Shown: positions 1-7,147 of the stretch, piece after piece
How the letters are laid out: every line of letters begins with the position of its first letter
Position numbering within the stretch: position 1 is the stretch's first letter
Source: Lachnospiraceae bacterium
Lineage (GTDB): Bacteria > Bacillota > Clostridia > Lachnospirales > Lachnospiraceae
Direction of reading: 5' to 3'
DNA length: 35,973 nt
Assembly: GCA_009774235.1 (NCBI GenBank)
Contig: VSNJ01000023.1
Coordinates: 1-35,973 of the forward strand
Program-made: the position numbers and the translations under genes
The notes under the pieces: generated by a model
The model's input: the letters and a program-made list of their open reading frames with translations, nothing else
Told to the model about the DNA's origin: nothing
Databases searched by the model: none

Positions 1-52
1 GGTATAAAAGATTACATTAATGTTATAAAAATAGTCATTTATGCAAGTTATA

Positions 53-81
53 TTGAAAAACAATATCATTGTTATTAGTAT
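53..81 (+). promoter_or_regulatory. SigA-type promoter with internal dyad, upstream of the 17-codon ORF
   Basis: A -35 TTGAAA (53-58) and -10 TAGTAT (76-81) are separated by 17 nt. The spacer contains a perfect 6-3-6 inverted repeat, AACAAT-ATC-ATTGTT (59-73), placed where a repressor would block polymerase. The promoter would drive the short ORF at 114 and its terminator at 261. The operator role is inferred from position only. Confidence 0.5.
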
Positions 82-113
82 ATTGGTATCATTTAATTTG
101 GGAGGTGTTACAA

Positions 114-167
114 ATGATGCCATATTCAATATCTCTTTTTGAATTTTTGCTTGAGCTTTTAGGCTAA
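114..167 (+). CDS. putative 17-aa hydrophobic small peptide
   Basis: An ATG-ATG start preceded by GGAGGTG (101-107, about 6 nt spacing) opens a 17-codon frame reading MMPYSISLFEFLLELLG. The C-terminal half is rich in Leu/Phe/Glu and could form a short amphipathic helix. It has its own promoter (53-81) and is followed about 95 nt later by a rho-independent terminator (261-292), so it may be expressed as a separate short transcript. It could be a leader peptide, a signalling or membrane-active peptide, or chance. No cysteine is present, so it is not a thiolactone AgrD. It lies just upstream of a LytTR response regulator. I recognise no family. Confidence 0.4.
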   Translation: MMPYSISLFEFLLELLG

Positions 168-260
168 TATCCTGTATGGTTTGTTATTTGGAACTACTAT
201 AATTTTGGCAAGCAAGTATTAAATAATTGTTTTTTGTTAGAATAATTATGTGTATGAAAG

Positions 261-292
261 GAAAGTTTACAAAGATATGTAGACTTTTTTTT
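261..292 (+). terminator. rho-independent terminator
   Basis: Arms AAGTTTAC (263-270) and GTAGACTT (279-286) pair with one G-U, extended by flanking A/T pairs, around an 8-nt loop and followed by a run of T (285-292). It separates the 17-codon ORF from the response regulator at 339. Read-through would couple the two, giving a possible attenuation point. Confidence 0.7.
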
Positions 293-338
293 CATTTCAT
301 AGTATATATGGGGATGGTATACAGAAAGGAAAGGTCAT

Positions 339-1040
339 ATGAAGATTGCAGTAGTTGATGACGAAAAGTTATGGCTAAAAAGAGTAGAAGATTTTCTGGA
401 GCATTATTATAGTGGCAGGGAAGTTGATATTACTTATTATTTGTCTGGTAAAAACTTTCTTAATGAGAATAAGAAAAGTGATATTATTTTAATGGATATT
501 GAGATGCCTGTTATTAATGGCTTTGAGGCAATAGAAAGATATAAGACACGGTTTCCAGAAGCAGTTATTATAATTCTTACAACACATGATGAATATATAA
601 AGAAAGGCTTTATATTTGAAGCATTCAGGTATGTAGATAAAACAGCTATGGACAAGGAACTTTCAGAAGCTTTGAAAAGTGCAGAAAGGAAACTGGATGG
701 AGGAAAGACAATGTTCCTGAAAGTTTTAAGAGTGGGTGAGGTTGCTGTTAAAATAAGGGACATAATATATATTGAAACTATGAAAAGACATGTTATTGTA
801 CATATAAAGAAAGATTTGCTTTTATGTGGCAATACAATTTCAGAAATGGAAAAAGAACTTGCAGAAGAGGGCTTTTTCCGTGTACACAGGTCTTACTTAA
901 TAAATTTAAGATGTGTGGATAGTTTTTGTAAGACAGATATTAAGATGAGTAATGGTGATATGGCTATGTTAAGTGCAAGAAAGAGTGCAGAGTTCAAAAA
1001 AAATTTGATGGAATACCGTTACTATATTGCAAATGGATAA
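339..1040 (+). CDS. LytTR-family response regulator (AgrA/LytR-like), orphan
   Basis: The 233-aa protein has an N-terminal receiver (about 1-120) with acidic pair D7-D8, phosphoacceptor D53 in LMDIEMP, T81 and the switch lysine K101. A LytTR DNA-binding domain follows (about 130-230), with the typical FFRVHRSYLINL segment. It would act as a cytoplasmic transcription factor phosphorylated by a GHKL histidine kinase. AGGAAAGG upstream supports the ATG at 339. No kinase is adjacent: only a short hydrophobic frame (from 1033) follows before a pseudogene on the other strand, so the partner may be lost or elsewhere. The family is certain; target genes are unknown. Confidence 0.9.
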   Translation: MKIAVVDDEKLWLKRVEDFLEHYYSGREVDITYYLSGKNFLNENKKSDIILMDIEMPVINGFEAIERYKTRFPEAVIIILTTHDEYIKKGFIFEAFRYVDKTAMDKELSEALKSAERKLDGGKTMFLKVLRVGEVAVKIRDIIYIETMKRHVIVHIKKDLLLCGNTISEMEKELAEEGFFRVHRSYLINLRCVDSFCKTDIKMSNGDMAMLSARKSAEFKKNLMEYRYYIANG

Positions 1041-1226
1041 AGGACAACTCAAAAACACCTGCCTTTGCCTGGACTGGCAGGCGGATGTTTCTGTGTTATT
1101 TACAATTATGGTCTTGTTATATATTGTTATAGTTTTTCTTAATGCAGTAGCTTCTTTTTTAGCTGGGTATATTATAATTATAAAATTTACAAGTAAATAT
1201 TTTTATTTTCCACATGTTTGTATGTT

Positions 1227-1476
1227 TTATTTTCTTAAAACTGAAATCCTCTCTTGTATGTGGCTGCCATTTATAATTTCATCTACCATAGCAGTTGCAT
1301 AATCAGCATAACTAATAATGCTTTCTCCTTTATTATTCAAGGTAAATTCTTCACCTGCAAGGATATATTCCTATTCCCCGGTATGCCTGCCATCTGCCTG
1401 GAAATCCACAACAGGGCTTATATAAGTCCATCTGGTATCATTTTTTGCCATTTGCACAAACTATTGCAATCTTCAT
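1227..1476 (-). pseudogene. remnant of NAD(P)-binding (NmrA/SDR-like) oxidoreductase
   Basis: The minus strand starts with a good RBS (AGGAGGT at 1482-1488) and an ATG at 1476 encoding MKIAIVCANGKK, a degenerate Rossmann start, then TGA. In another frame it continues directly into the family's C-terminus: WTYISPVVDFQADGRHTGE, a TAG stop, then EYILAGEEFTLNN and ISYADYATAMVDEI through to the stop at 1227. About 130 residues of the usual roughly 210 are missing, so a central deletion plus a nonsense codon have destroyed the gene. Its promoter and flanking dyad survive upstream. This was read directly by translating the minus strand; the family assignment is by motif recognition. Confidence 0.75.
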
Positions 1477-1516
1477 AATAATTACCTCCTGTAATATAAA
1501 TATTTAATGTAATGGC

Positions 1517-1567
1517 TGATATTACATCCACTGTATTTATAATATCATCCTTTTGATGTAATATCAA
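1517..1567 (-). promoter_or_regulatory. minus-strand promoter of the oxidoreductase remnant, with 12-bp dyad
   Basis: On the minus strand, -35 TTGATA (1567-1562) and -10 TATTAT (1544-1539) are spaced by 17 nt. A perfect 12-bp inverted repeat, TGATATTACATC (1517-1528) and GATGTAATATCA (1555-1566), brackets the promoter, with the right arm over the -35. This looks like a two-half-site repressor operator left behind by the decayed gene. HxlR- or MarR-type repressors often control such oxidoreductases, but no such gene is visible here. Confidence 0.6.
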
Positions 1568-1597
1568 TTGTTGCAATAAAAGTTTTTAAAAACTATA

Positions 1598-1647
1598 TTG
1601 ACATATATATCGGACGCCGTTATAATAATAATATCGGAAGACGATAT
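1598..1647 (+). promoter_or_regulatory. consensus promoter and two dyad operators of padR
   Basis: A perfect SigA promoter, TTGACA (1598-1603), 17-nt spacer, TATAAT (1621-1626), precedes the PadR gene. Two related dyads overlap it. The first is TATATCGG-acg-CCGTTATA (1606-1624, one mismatch), sitting across the spacer and -10. The second is ATATCG-gaaga-CGATAT (1631-1647), near the start point. PadR regulators commonly repress their own operons through dyads of this kind, so autoregulation is the natural reading. Confidence 0.75.
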
Positions 1648-1675
1648 AACGTAAGACGTAATAGGAGGTGGAATA

Positions 1676-1984
1676 TTGTCTAACCAGGCACTTACAGAAG
1701 CGGTTTATTATATTTTGTTGTCATTGGTTGAGCCAATGCATGGTTATGGCATAATGCAAAATGTAGAACAGTTGTCCAATGGCAGGGTTAAATTAGCCGC
1801 AGGAACTCTCTATGGTGCAATTAATACTCTTTTGGAAAAGGGATGGATTGTTGCACTTTCTGGAGAAAAGGGAAGCAGGAAAAAAGAATATCTTATAACA
1901 GAGCAGGGTAAAAAAATGTTACATTCTGAAATTATCCGTCTTAAAGAATTACTTGAAAATGGCAAATATATTTTGGGGGTATAG
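1676..1984 (+). CDS. PadR-family transcriptional regulator
   Basis: The 102-aa protein has the PadR winged-helix core: ILLSLVEPMHGYGIMQ (about 13-28), the wing segment LAAGTLYGAINTLLEKGWI, and KKEYLITEQGKKML. It belongs to the short PadR-s2 type without a long C-terminal helix domain. The start is TTG at 1676, set by AGGAGG at 1663-1668; no ATG is suitably placed. It is followed 3 nt later by a DUF2812 gene, a common PadR partner, so the two form an operon probably repressed by PadR itself at the dyads upstream. Confidence 0.9.
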   Translation: MSNQALTEAVYYILLSLVEPMHGYGIMQNVEQLSNGRVKLAAGTLYGAINTLLEKGWIVALSGEKGSRKKEYLITEQGKKMLHSEIIRLKELLENGKYILGV

Positions 1985-1987
1985 ATT

Positions 1988-2527
1988 ATGAAGAAAATTA
2001 TTCATAAATGTTTTTTTATATGGAATTTTGACAAAGAAGAAAAGTGGCTGAATGAGATGGCAGCCAAAGGATTTATATTAAATTCTGTTGGATTCTGCCG
2101 TTATGAATTTGATGAATGTATTCCTGGAGAATATAAAATCTGCATGGAGCTTTTAGAAAACAAGTTTAAAGATATAGAAAATATAAATTATATTAACTTT
2201 ATAGAAGAAACGGGGGCTGAACATATTTCTACATATGTCAGATGGGCATATTTCCGTAAAAAAACAGAAGGAGAGGACTTTAGGTTATTTTCAGATAATG
2301 CTTCTATTGTTAAACACATGACAAGAATTATACATTTTACAGCTTTGATTTGTGGGCTCAATCTTTATACAGGATGTTATAATTTATTTTTGTATTTTTA
2401 TGGTGGAAGCTGGATTAATCTGGGCGGCTGTATAAACTTATTGCTTGGGATTTTTATTGCAATAGGCTTATTATGGTTTATTGGAAAAAGGAAAAAGATT
2501 AAAGCTGAAAGCCAGATTTTTGAGTGA
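1988..2527 (+). CDS. DUF2812 domain membrane protein
   Basis: The 179-aa protein carries the DUF2812 N-terminal signature: KKIIHKCFFIWNFDKEEKWLNEMAAKG (in part) followed by YEFDECIPGEYKICMELLE. Two transmembrane segments follow at about 112-134 and 138-164, with a basic cytoplasmic tail (GKRKK). DUF2812 proteins are typically cotranscribed with a PadR regulator, as here (3-nt gap). Their biochemical role is unknown; a membrane stress or antimicrobial response role has been suggested from context in the family, and nothing in this sequence refines it. Confidence 0.8.
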   Translation: MKKIIHKCFFIWNFDKEEKWLNEMAAKGFILNSVGFCRYEFDECIPGEYKICMELLENKFKDIENINYINFIEETGAEHISTYVRWAYFRKKTEGEDFRLFSDNASIVKHMTRIIHFTALICGLNLYTGCYNLFLYFYGGSWINLGGCINLLLGIFIAIGLLWFIGKRKKIKAESQIFE

Positions 2528-2665
2528 CTAAATGTTATGTAAAGTTTAATTGTAATATATGCAGGCTTCCTTCATCCTGTATTACAAGATGGAAGTTAGT
2601 AATCATAAAAATCTGTGTTTCTGGCAAAGAAGCAACCCATTTTTAATATGCTTTATTTTTGTTTC

Positions 2666-2698
2666 ACTATAAAAAATAAATAAATTATTTTTTATAGT
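2666..2698. repeat. 33-bp AT-rich perfect inverted repeat
   Basis: Arms of 14 bp, ACTATAAAAAATAA (2666-2679) and TTATTTTTTATAGT (2685-2698), are perfectly complementary around a 5-nt loop. It lies in the 267-nt gap between DUF2812 and the Imm1-like gene. It could act as a weak bidirectional terminator or a protein-binding dyad. The rest of this gap shows no gene. Confidence 0.6.
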
Positions 2699-2794
2699 TG
2701 TATTTGTATCATACCATTTATTAAATGCATAATAAATATTTGTATTAGTACATATCTGAAAACACATAAGTTATGATATGGTTTAAGAAATGAA

Positions 2795-2823
2795 TTGATG
2801 TTACTGTATGAATTTAGTATAAT
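2795..2823 (+). promoter_or_regulatory. SigA promoter of the Imm1-like gene
   Basis: The -35 TTGATG (2795-2800) and -10 TATAAT (2818-2823) are spaced by 17 nt, 56 nt upstream of the ATG at 2879. Because the promoter covers the longer open frame's possible start at 2795, it also supports the downstream ATG as the true start. Confidence 0.75.
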
Positions 2824-2878
2824 ATACATAATGTTTTATATATACAGGGATTGCAATTATAAACAAAAGGAGAATATT

Positions 2879-3337
2879 ATGAAGTTTGAGATTATTCCTA
2901 AGCAGGATATTATTCCTGTATTTGATTCTAAAGGGATAAAGATAAAATATATTAGATATGACCCGTTATTTGATAATGAGGAGTATGAAGAAGAAGATAT
3001 TACGGAAACCCTTATTTCATGGATACTGGAACAGATACCAGATGGAATAGAAGTATTATTATACATGGATTCTTATGGTGAAGAAGACTTTTTGGAAGTA
3101 TTATGTGATGGTGAATGGCTGGCTTTATGCCGGTATACTGGTAAATATGAGGTATATTATTCGTATAACCATTGTTTTGCAGGAACAGAAGAACTGTCAC
3201 CATTAGAGAGTGGAGGGCAGTCACCTGTTGAAAAGTACCTTGCTATTAATGATATTGGTACTGGTGTAAAGGCTGTAGAATATTTTATCAGGACAGGAGA
3301 ATTATATCCAGGTATTGACTGGGCAAAAGATATTTAA
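2879..3337 (+). CDS. Imm1-like small acidic protein (putative orphan immunity protein)
   Basis: A 152-aa acidic cytoplasmic protein. The start at 2879 is chosen because AGGAG (2868-2872) precedes it at 6 nt and the promoter at 2795-2823 excludes an earlier start. The C-terminal pattern, LAINDIGTGVKAVEYFIRTGELYPGIDW, resembles the end of Imm1-family immunity proteins, where a helix and a 'FxxTGExPxxxxW' turn close the fold. No polymorphic toxin is adjacent, so it would be an orphan immunity gene against a neighbour's toxin. The family call is tentative; an alternative is an uncharacterised small protein. Confidence 0.55.
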   Translation: MKFEIIPKQDIIPVFDSKGIKIKYIRYDPLFDNEEYEEEDITETLISWILEQIPDGIEVLLYMDSYGEEDFLEVLCDGEWLALCRYTGKYEVYYSYNHCFAGTEELSPLESGGQSPVEKYLAINDIGTGVKAVEYFIRTGELYPGIDWAKDI

Positions 3338-3437
3338 CCTTTTTGCAGTATTTGTATAAAGGACAATTTTTAGCAAATAAAGACGGGCAGATATATTATA
3401 GAAGTATTATACTAATGTTACAGCAGGAGGTTGGAAC

Positions 3438-4298
3438 ATGGACTGGACAGAAGCTATAAGTAAAGCAGTACAATATATAGAAGATAATATTATAGAAGAT
3501 ATATCTGCAGAAGACGTTGCAAATCATGTAAATATATCAGCTTATTATTTCCAGAAAGGATTTAGCCTTCTTTGTGGATATACAATTACAGAATATATCC
3601 GTAACAGAAGGCTGGCTCTTGCAGCAGGGGAAATTGCATCAGGAAATATAAAGATTATTGATGCTGCACTTAAGTATGGTTATAATTCTCCAGACAGTTT
3701 TACAAAAGCTTTTACCAGGTTTCATGGTGTTACACCTTCTATGGTGCAGAAAAATGGCACAATGATTAAAATTTTTGCACCGCTGAAAATTAAATTATCA
3801 TTGGAAGGTGGTTATATTATGGAATACAAATTAGTTAAGAAAGACAGTTTCGTGGTTATGGGAGTGCTTAAGGAATTTTCTTATGATAGTGCTAAAACAG
3901 TAATTCCAGAGTTTTGGAAAGAGCATTATGAAAAGGGAAATGGCAAGTATGTTTGTGGTATGTTTGGTGTAAATATTGATGAGCCAATGGCAGGCAGTGG
4001 CACATTCAAATATATGATTGCGGATGCGTATAATCCGGCCATGGATATTCCAGAAGGATTTATTACTAAGATGATACCAGAGTTTACATGGGCAGTATTC
4101 CCATGCAGGGGTGCTATGCCGGATGCACTCCAGGATGTGAATAAGAAGATTTTCTCAGAGTGGCTTCCAGCTCTTAAAGAATATGAGTTTGCTGCTGGAT
4201 ATTGTATTGAAATGTATGATGATGCCAGTAAATATCCTAATGGGAATGAAGATAAGAATTATTATTCAGAGATATGGATTCCAGTAAAAAAGAAATAG
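3438..4298 (+). CDS. AraC-family regulator with GyrI-like effector domain
   Basis: The 286-aa protein starts with two AraC helix-turn-helix motifs (about 1-108), including the canonical ALKYGYNSPDSFTKAFTRFHGVTP. It continues into a GyrI-like/AraC effector-binding domain (about 125-286) starting YKLVKKDSFVVMGV and ending in SEIWIPVKKK. This order, DNA-binding domain first, matches Rob/BmrR-like drug- or ligand-sensing activators. GGAGG at 3425-3429 supports the ATG. It stands alone between the Imm1-like gene and an amidase. The ligand and targets are unknown; the architecture gives no link to arabinose. Confidence 0.85.
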   Translation: MDWTEAISKAVQYIEDNIIEDISAEDVANHVNISAYYFQKGFSLLCGYTITEYIRNRRLALAAGEIASGNIKIIDAALKYGYNSPDSFTKAFTRFHGVTPSMVQKNGTMIKIFAPLKIKLSLEGGYIMEYKLVKKDSFVVMGVLKEFSYDSAKTVIPEFWKEHYEKGNGKYVCGMFGVNIDEPMAGSGTFKYMIADAYNPAMDIPEGFITKMIPEFTWAVFPCRGAMPDALQDVNKKIFSEWLPALKEYEFAAGYCIEMYDDASKYPNGNEDKNYYSEIWIPVKKK

Positions 4299-4412
4299 AA
4301 ATAAAGTTATAACATTGTGCCATATGGGGGATGTTTCAATAAGAATTAAGAATACAAGATGCGGCCGCCAGATGATATCTGTAATCTGCTTTGCTGCTTG
4401 CTTAATATCATG

Positions 4413-4438
4413 CTGTTATAACAGGACTGTTTATACAG
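4413..4438. promoter_or_regulatory. tandem CTGTT-ACAG dyads
   Basis: A perfect 12-bp palindrome CTGTTATAACAG (4413-4424) is followed 2 nt later by a near-identical dyad CTGTTTATACAG (4427-4438), centres 14 bp apart. They lie in the 267-nt gap between the AraC-type gene and the amidase, with no convincing gene around them. Tandem dyads suggest a cooperative repressor or activator site for the amidase gene; the binding protein is unknown. Confidence 0.4.
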
Positions 4439-4513
4439 CATCCAGGCAAAATGGTATATTATTAATAAATGAACATAAAAGTGGTTCTGGCATATATTTA
4501 TTTTGTGGGATAA

Positions 4514-4534
4514 AACCCTGTAAGTAACAGGGTT
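4514..4534. other. leader hairpin before the amidase gene
   Basis: Perfect 8-bp stem AACCCTGT/ACAGGGTT with loop AAGTA, 32 nt upstream of the amidase ATG. In the plus direction no T-run follows, so it is not a standard terminator for that strand. It may be a 5' UTR hairpin or a minus-strand terminator (TTTTAT follows on that strand). Confidence 0.4.
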
Positions 4535-4565
4535 AATACAAATTAAAGAAAGCAGGAAAGCAGAT

Positions 4566-5138
4566 ATGAAAAAGATTAAGAAAGTAACAGTGCATGGCGG
4601 CCATAACCCATCTGGGAAAATCGCATGTGGAGAGTCAGACCTTCTAGATGAGAGCAAAGAAGACAGGTATATTACTAAAAGAGTTATAAAACTTTTAAAA
4701 AAGAATGGTATTAAAGCTGTCAACTGTACAGTAAATAATGGATTAAACCAGAATGATGTACTTCGTAAAATATGTGCTAAATGTAACATTGTAAAAGATG
4801 CAGATTTGCATATTGCAATCCATTTTAACAGTGGCATGAATGATAAAAAAGGTGATGGAAGTACAGGTGGTACAGAGGTATTGCTTACAAAAAATGTGGC
4901 AGATAAGGGAGATATTGCAAAACGTGTATGCAAGCAGATGGAAAGGCTTGGTTTTACTAACAGGGGTGTTAAGGCAGATGAAGACCTTTATTTCCTTAAC
5001 CATACAAAAGGTCCGGCAATATTAATTGAAACGTGTTTTGTGGATGACAGAGATGATTATATATTGTATAAAAGTGATAAGGATGCAGTAGCAAAGGCAA
5101 TAGTGAAAGCTGTATTAAGCCATAATAAGGCAGCCTGA
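4566..5138 (+). CDS. N-acetylmuramoyl-L-alanine amidase (Amidase_3), leaderless
   Basis: The 190-aa protein is a single Amidase_3 zinc domain. H13 in VHGGHN, E29 and H86 in HIAIHFNSG fit the zinc ligands, and E155 in ILIETCFVDD fits the catalytic glutamate. It would cleave the MurNAc-L-Ala amide bond of peptidoglycan. There is no signal peptide and no wall-binding domain, unlike housekeeping amidases. That suggests a phage-type endolysin released by a holin, or a cytoplasmic domesticated relative; no other phage genes are visible. GCAGGAAAG upstream supports the ATG. Its end is only 8 nt from the convergent response regulator. Confidence 0.9.
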   Translation: MKKIKKVTVHGGHNPSGKIACGESDLLDESKEDRYITKRVIKLLKKNGIKAVNCTVNNGLNQNDVLRKICAKCNIVKDADLHIAIHFNSGMNDKKGDGSTGGTEVLLTKNVADKGDIAKRVCKQMERLGFTNRGVKADEDLYFLNHTKGPAILIETCFVDDRDDYILYKSDKDAVAKAIVKAVLSHNKAA

Positions 5139-5146
5139 TATAAAGT

Positions 5147-5872
5147 TTAAATATCATATAGCCATTCATGTAATTTATCTTTATATTTAACACCAATTAT
5201 TATTTTTTCAGTGCCAGGTTTATTTTTTATGTATATAGTACGTTTAGGAAAATCTATTTTTTTAATGTATTTTCTTGATATTATATATGATTTATGAACC
5301 TGGCAGAACATATGCTTATCAAGAAGTTTATAACATTCTTTCAGGCTTTTGCCAGAAAGTTCTATTATATCTGAATCTGTATGGACATATACAGTTCTTC
5401 TGTTTGCTTCGAGATAATAAATGCTGTTTGTTTCTATGGGATAATATATGCCGCCAGTTTCAAAACCTATAAAGCTGCTGCCAGTATCAGAAGCTTTCAG
5501 GCTAAGGGCGTTTTCTATAATTTCTTGTATATCTTCTTCTTTATAAGGTTTTGTGATGAAATCATAACAGTGCATTTTGCGGAAAGCCATTAATTCGTAA
5601 CCTTCTAATGATGAAATAAATATTACAGGGACTTCATTGTATCTGGATATCTGCCGTATATTCTGTATAAAAGTAAAGCCAGAAAAGTCATAGTTATTTT
5701 CAAGCCTTACATCTACAAGAAATAAATGTATTGGGTTTTCAAGTGATATATAATAGGCTTTTTCACAGTTATGGCATTCATATATATAACAATCACGTTC
5801 TAGTTTGTTTATTATAGTTTTTAATATTTTACATTCAAAATCATCATCTTCTAAAACCAGTATATTTTTCAT
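5147..5872 (-). CDS. LytTR-family response regulator
   Basis: The protein is 241 aa from the ATG at 5872, preferred because AGGATGG lies 5 nt upstream; a second ATG three codons earlier has no room for an RBS. The receiver domain (1-125) has E8-D9-D10, phosphoacceptor D54 in FLVDVRL, S87/S88 and K108 in ITKPY. The LytTR DNA-binding domain (about 140-241) contains FCQVHKSYIIS. Downstream of the GHKL kinase on the same strand with its own promoter and dyad, it forms the output of that two-component pair. Targets are not evident. Confidence 0.9.
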   Translation of the reverse strand: MKNILVLEDDDFECKILKTIINKLERDCYIYECHNCEKAYYISLENPIHLFLVDVRLENNYDFSGFTFIQNIRQISRYNEVPVIFISSLEGYELMAFRKMHCYDFITKPYKEEDIQEIIENALSLKASDTGSSFIGFETGGIYYPIETNSIYYLEANRRTVYVHTDSDIIELSGKSLKECYKLLDKHMFCQVHKSYIISRKYIKKIDFPKRTIYIKNKPGTEKIIIGVKYKDKLHEWLYDI

Positions 5873-5910
5873 TTTAACCATCCTGTTGTACCAAATAAAT
5901 TATTACTTTA

Positions 5911-5950
5911 ATAATATCATATTTTAGTATAAGTGTAAATGTTTATACTA
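5911..5950 (-). promoter_or_regulatory. promoter and dyad operator of the minus-strand response regulator
   Basis: On the minus strand, -35 TTACAC (5938-5933) and -10 TATTAT (5916-5911) are spaced by 16 nt. A perfect 8-bp inverted repeat, TAGTATAA (5925-5932) and TTATACTA (5943-5950), brackets the -35 hexamer. This suggests separate control of the regulator from the kinase gene, perhaps autoregulation. LytTR proteins usually bind direct repeats, so another factor is also possible. Confidence 0.5.
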
Positions 5951-6000
5951 GGAAATGCTTTCATAAAATAATACACTGTATAATTTTGTGCAACCAACAA

Positions 6001-6867
6001 CTACCAAAATGATAATTTCTTTTTTATGGAACAGCATATTGATATCCAGAAACCATTATCATAATATGAATGTATAGATATGTCACCATTACAATGTTTC
6101 ATAATGTTCCGGACATTAAACAGACCCATTCCATGGCCTTCACCTTTTGTTGAATAATCCTCTTTGAAAAAACAAGAGAGTGTTTTATAATTTATCTTGC
6201 TTTCTAATGTATTTTTTATCTTGAGTGATAATATTTCTTCATCTTCTGCAAGAGTAAATTCCAGCTTTCTTGGAATACCTGCAGGAAGCTTTTCTAATGC
6301 CTGGAATGAATTGTCAAGAAGTGCTCCTGCAATTTCTGCCATTTCAACTATAGATATGTATTTTGAAATATCTGTTACATCAATATTATATATTATTTCA
6401 GCATTCACCCTTTCATACTGGCACATCTTCATATATAAGAAACCGCTTATTGCAGGCTGGTTTGTGTCCAGCAGTTTATTGTATTTGTATGACTCTTTTA
6501 AAAATCCTGCATACTCTTCCTGGTGTTTGGTTAAATCTTCATAGTTTTTGTAAATAAAGTGCATATTTATAATATTGTTAATGTGGTTATTAAATTCATG
6601 CTGCCGTGCTTGTACAGTTTTTAAAATGTTTTTATATTCTTGTGAATATATTTCAAGATGTTCATTTTCAAGTTTTTGTTTAATGTTTTTTGAAATCTCT
6701 TTGTATAAGAGAATGCCCGCTGTTACCAGTGTAATAATGTAAATAAAAAGTATTATATACAACAGTATTAATAGAGAAAACCTGCTACTGCTGCCTGTAT
6801 TTACTGCACAAGTATTTATTATTAGTATTGTAATTTTCCTGGTTAATATTGTTAAATAATCAAGCAT
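6001..6867 (-). CDS. GHKL sensor histidine kinase, short (AgrC-like)
   Basis: The 288-aa protein has one clear transmembrane segment (about 30-55) followed by a coiled dimerisation helix. The phospho-accepting H90 lies in RQHEFNNH, the N box has N186 in GALLDNSFQA, and the G box is GEGHGMGLFNV (about 242-252). AgrC-type kinases usually carry five to six membrane spans and about 430 residues, so the sensor domain here is reduced or truncated. GGAGTGG sits about 8 nt before the ATG, so the start is plausible. It is the natural partner of the LytTR regulator 128 nt downstream. The stimulus is unknown. Confidence 0.85.
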   Translation of the reverse strand: MLDYLTILTRKITILIINTCAVNTGSSSRFSLLILLYIILFIYIITLVTAGILLYKEISKNIKQKLENEHLEIYSQEYKNILKTVQARQHEFNNHINNIINMHFIYKNYEDLTKHQEEYAGFLKESYKYNKLLDTNQPAISGFLYMKMCQYERVNAEIIYNIDVTDISKYISIVEMAEIAGALLDNSFQALEKLPAGIPRKLEFTLAEDEEILSLKIKNTLESKINYKTLSCFFKEDYSTKGEGHGMGLFNVRNIMKHCNGDISIHSYYDNGFWISICCSIKKKLSFW

Positions 6868-6869
6868 TA

Positions 6870-7049
6870 TTAAGCCACTCCTGTAATTTCCATATTATTG
6901 CGCCTGTATCTTTTAAAGAAAATGTTATTATTGCATACAAGCCTGTATGTCAATAGATTGTATGCATATTGCGCTGGAAGCACACTTAATATGCTAACGG
7001 TATAAAGTATATAATTAGTGTATCTTCTATAAAGCATAACTGCTTTCAT
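6870..7049 (-). CDS. hypothetical small basic membrane peptide upstream of the kinase
   Basis: An open frame of about 59 codons from ATG 7049 (65 from TTG 7067) ends 2 nt before the kinase ATG, in another frame. It encodes a hydrophobic stretch (YILYTVSILSVLPAQYAYNLL), then LVCNNNIFF, then a basic tail. It may be a real coupled gene, a decayed piece of the kinase's missing sensor domain, or chance. The single cysteine followed by hydrophobic residues is loosely AgrD-like, but there is no AgrB and the tail is basic rather than acidic. No RBS is visible at either start. Confidence 0.25.
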   Translation of the reverse strand: MKAVMLYRRYTNYILYTVSILSVLPAQYAYNLLTYRLVCNNNIFFKRYRRNNMEITGVA

Positions 7050-7147
7050 ATATTTATATATTGTCAATGTATATGAAATTACGATTTATTCCAATATATG
7101 CAAAGAGGGTATGTGTAAGTTTACCCGGATTATCCATTCATTTGTTA

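Noticed and set aside
1027..1302. 91-codon plus-strand frame after the LytTR gene
   Set aside because: Its second half is antisense to the oxidoreductase remnant, and the first part is only a short hydrophobic stretch containing an imperfect hairpin (1053-1090). At most it is a kinase fragment, too weak to annotate.
4315..4527. 70-codon frame between the AraC-type regulator and the amidase
   Set aside because: It has no RBS, its composition is not protein-like, and it spans tandem dyads and a hairpin, so it is more likely regulatory DNA.
4346..4933. 195-codon minus-strand frame over the amidase
   Set aside because: It is antisense to a well-supported Amidase_3 gene, with low-complexity content and no RBS.
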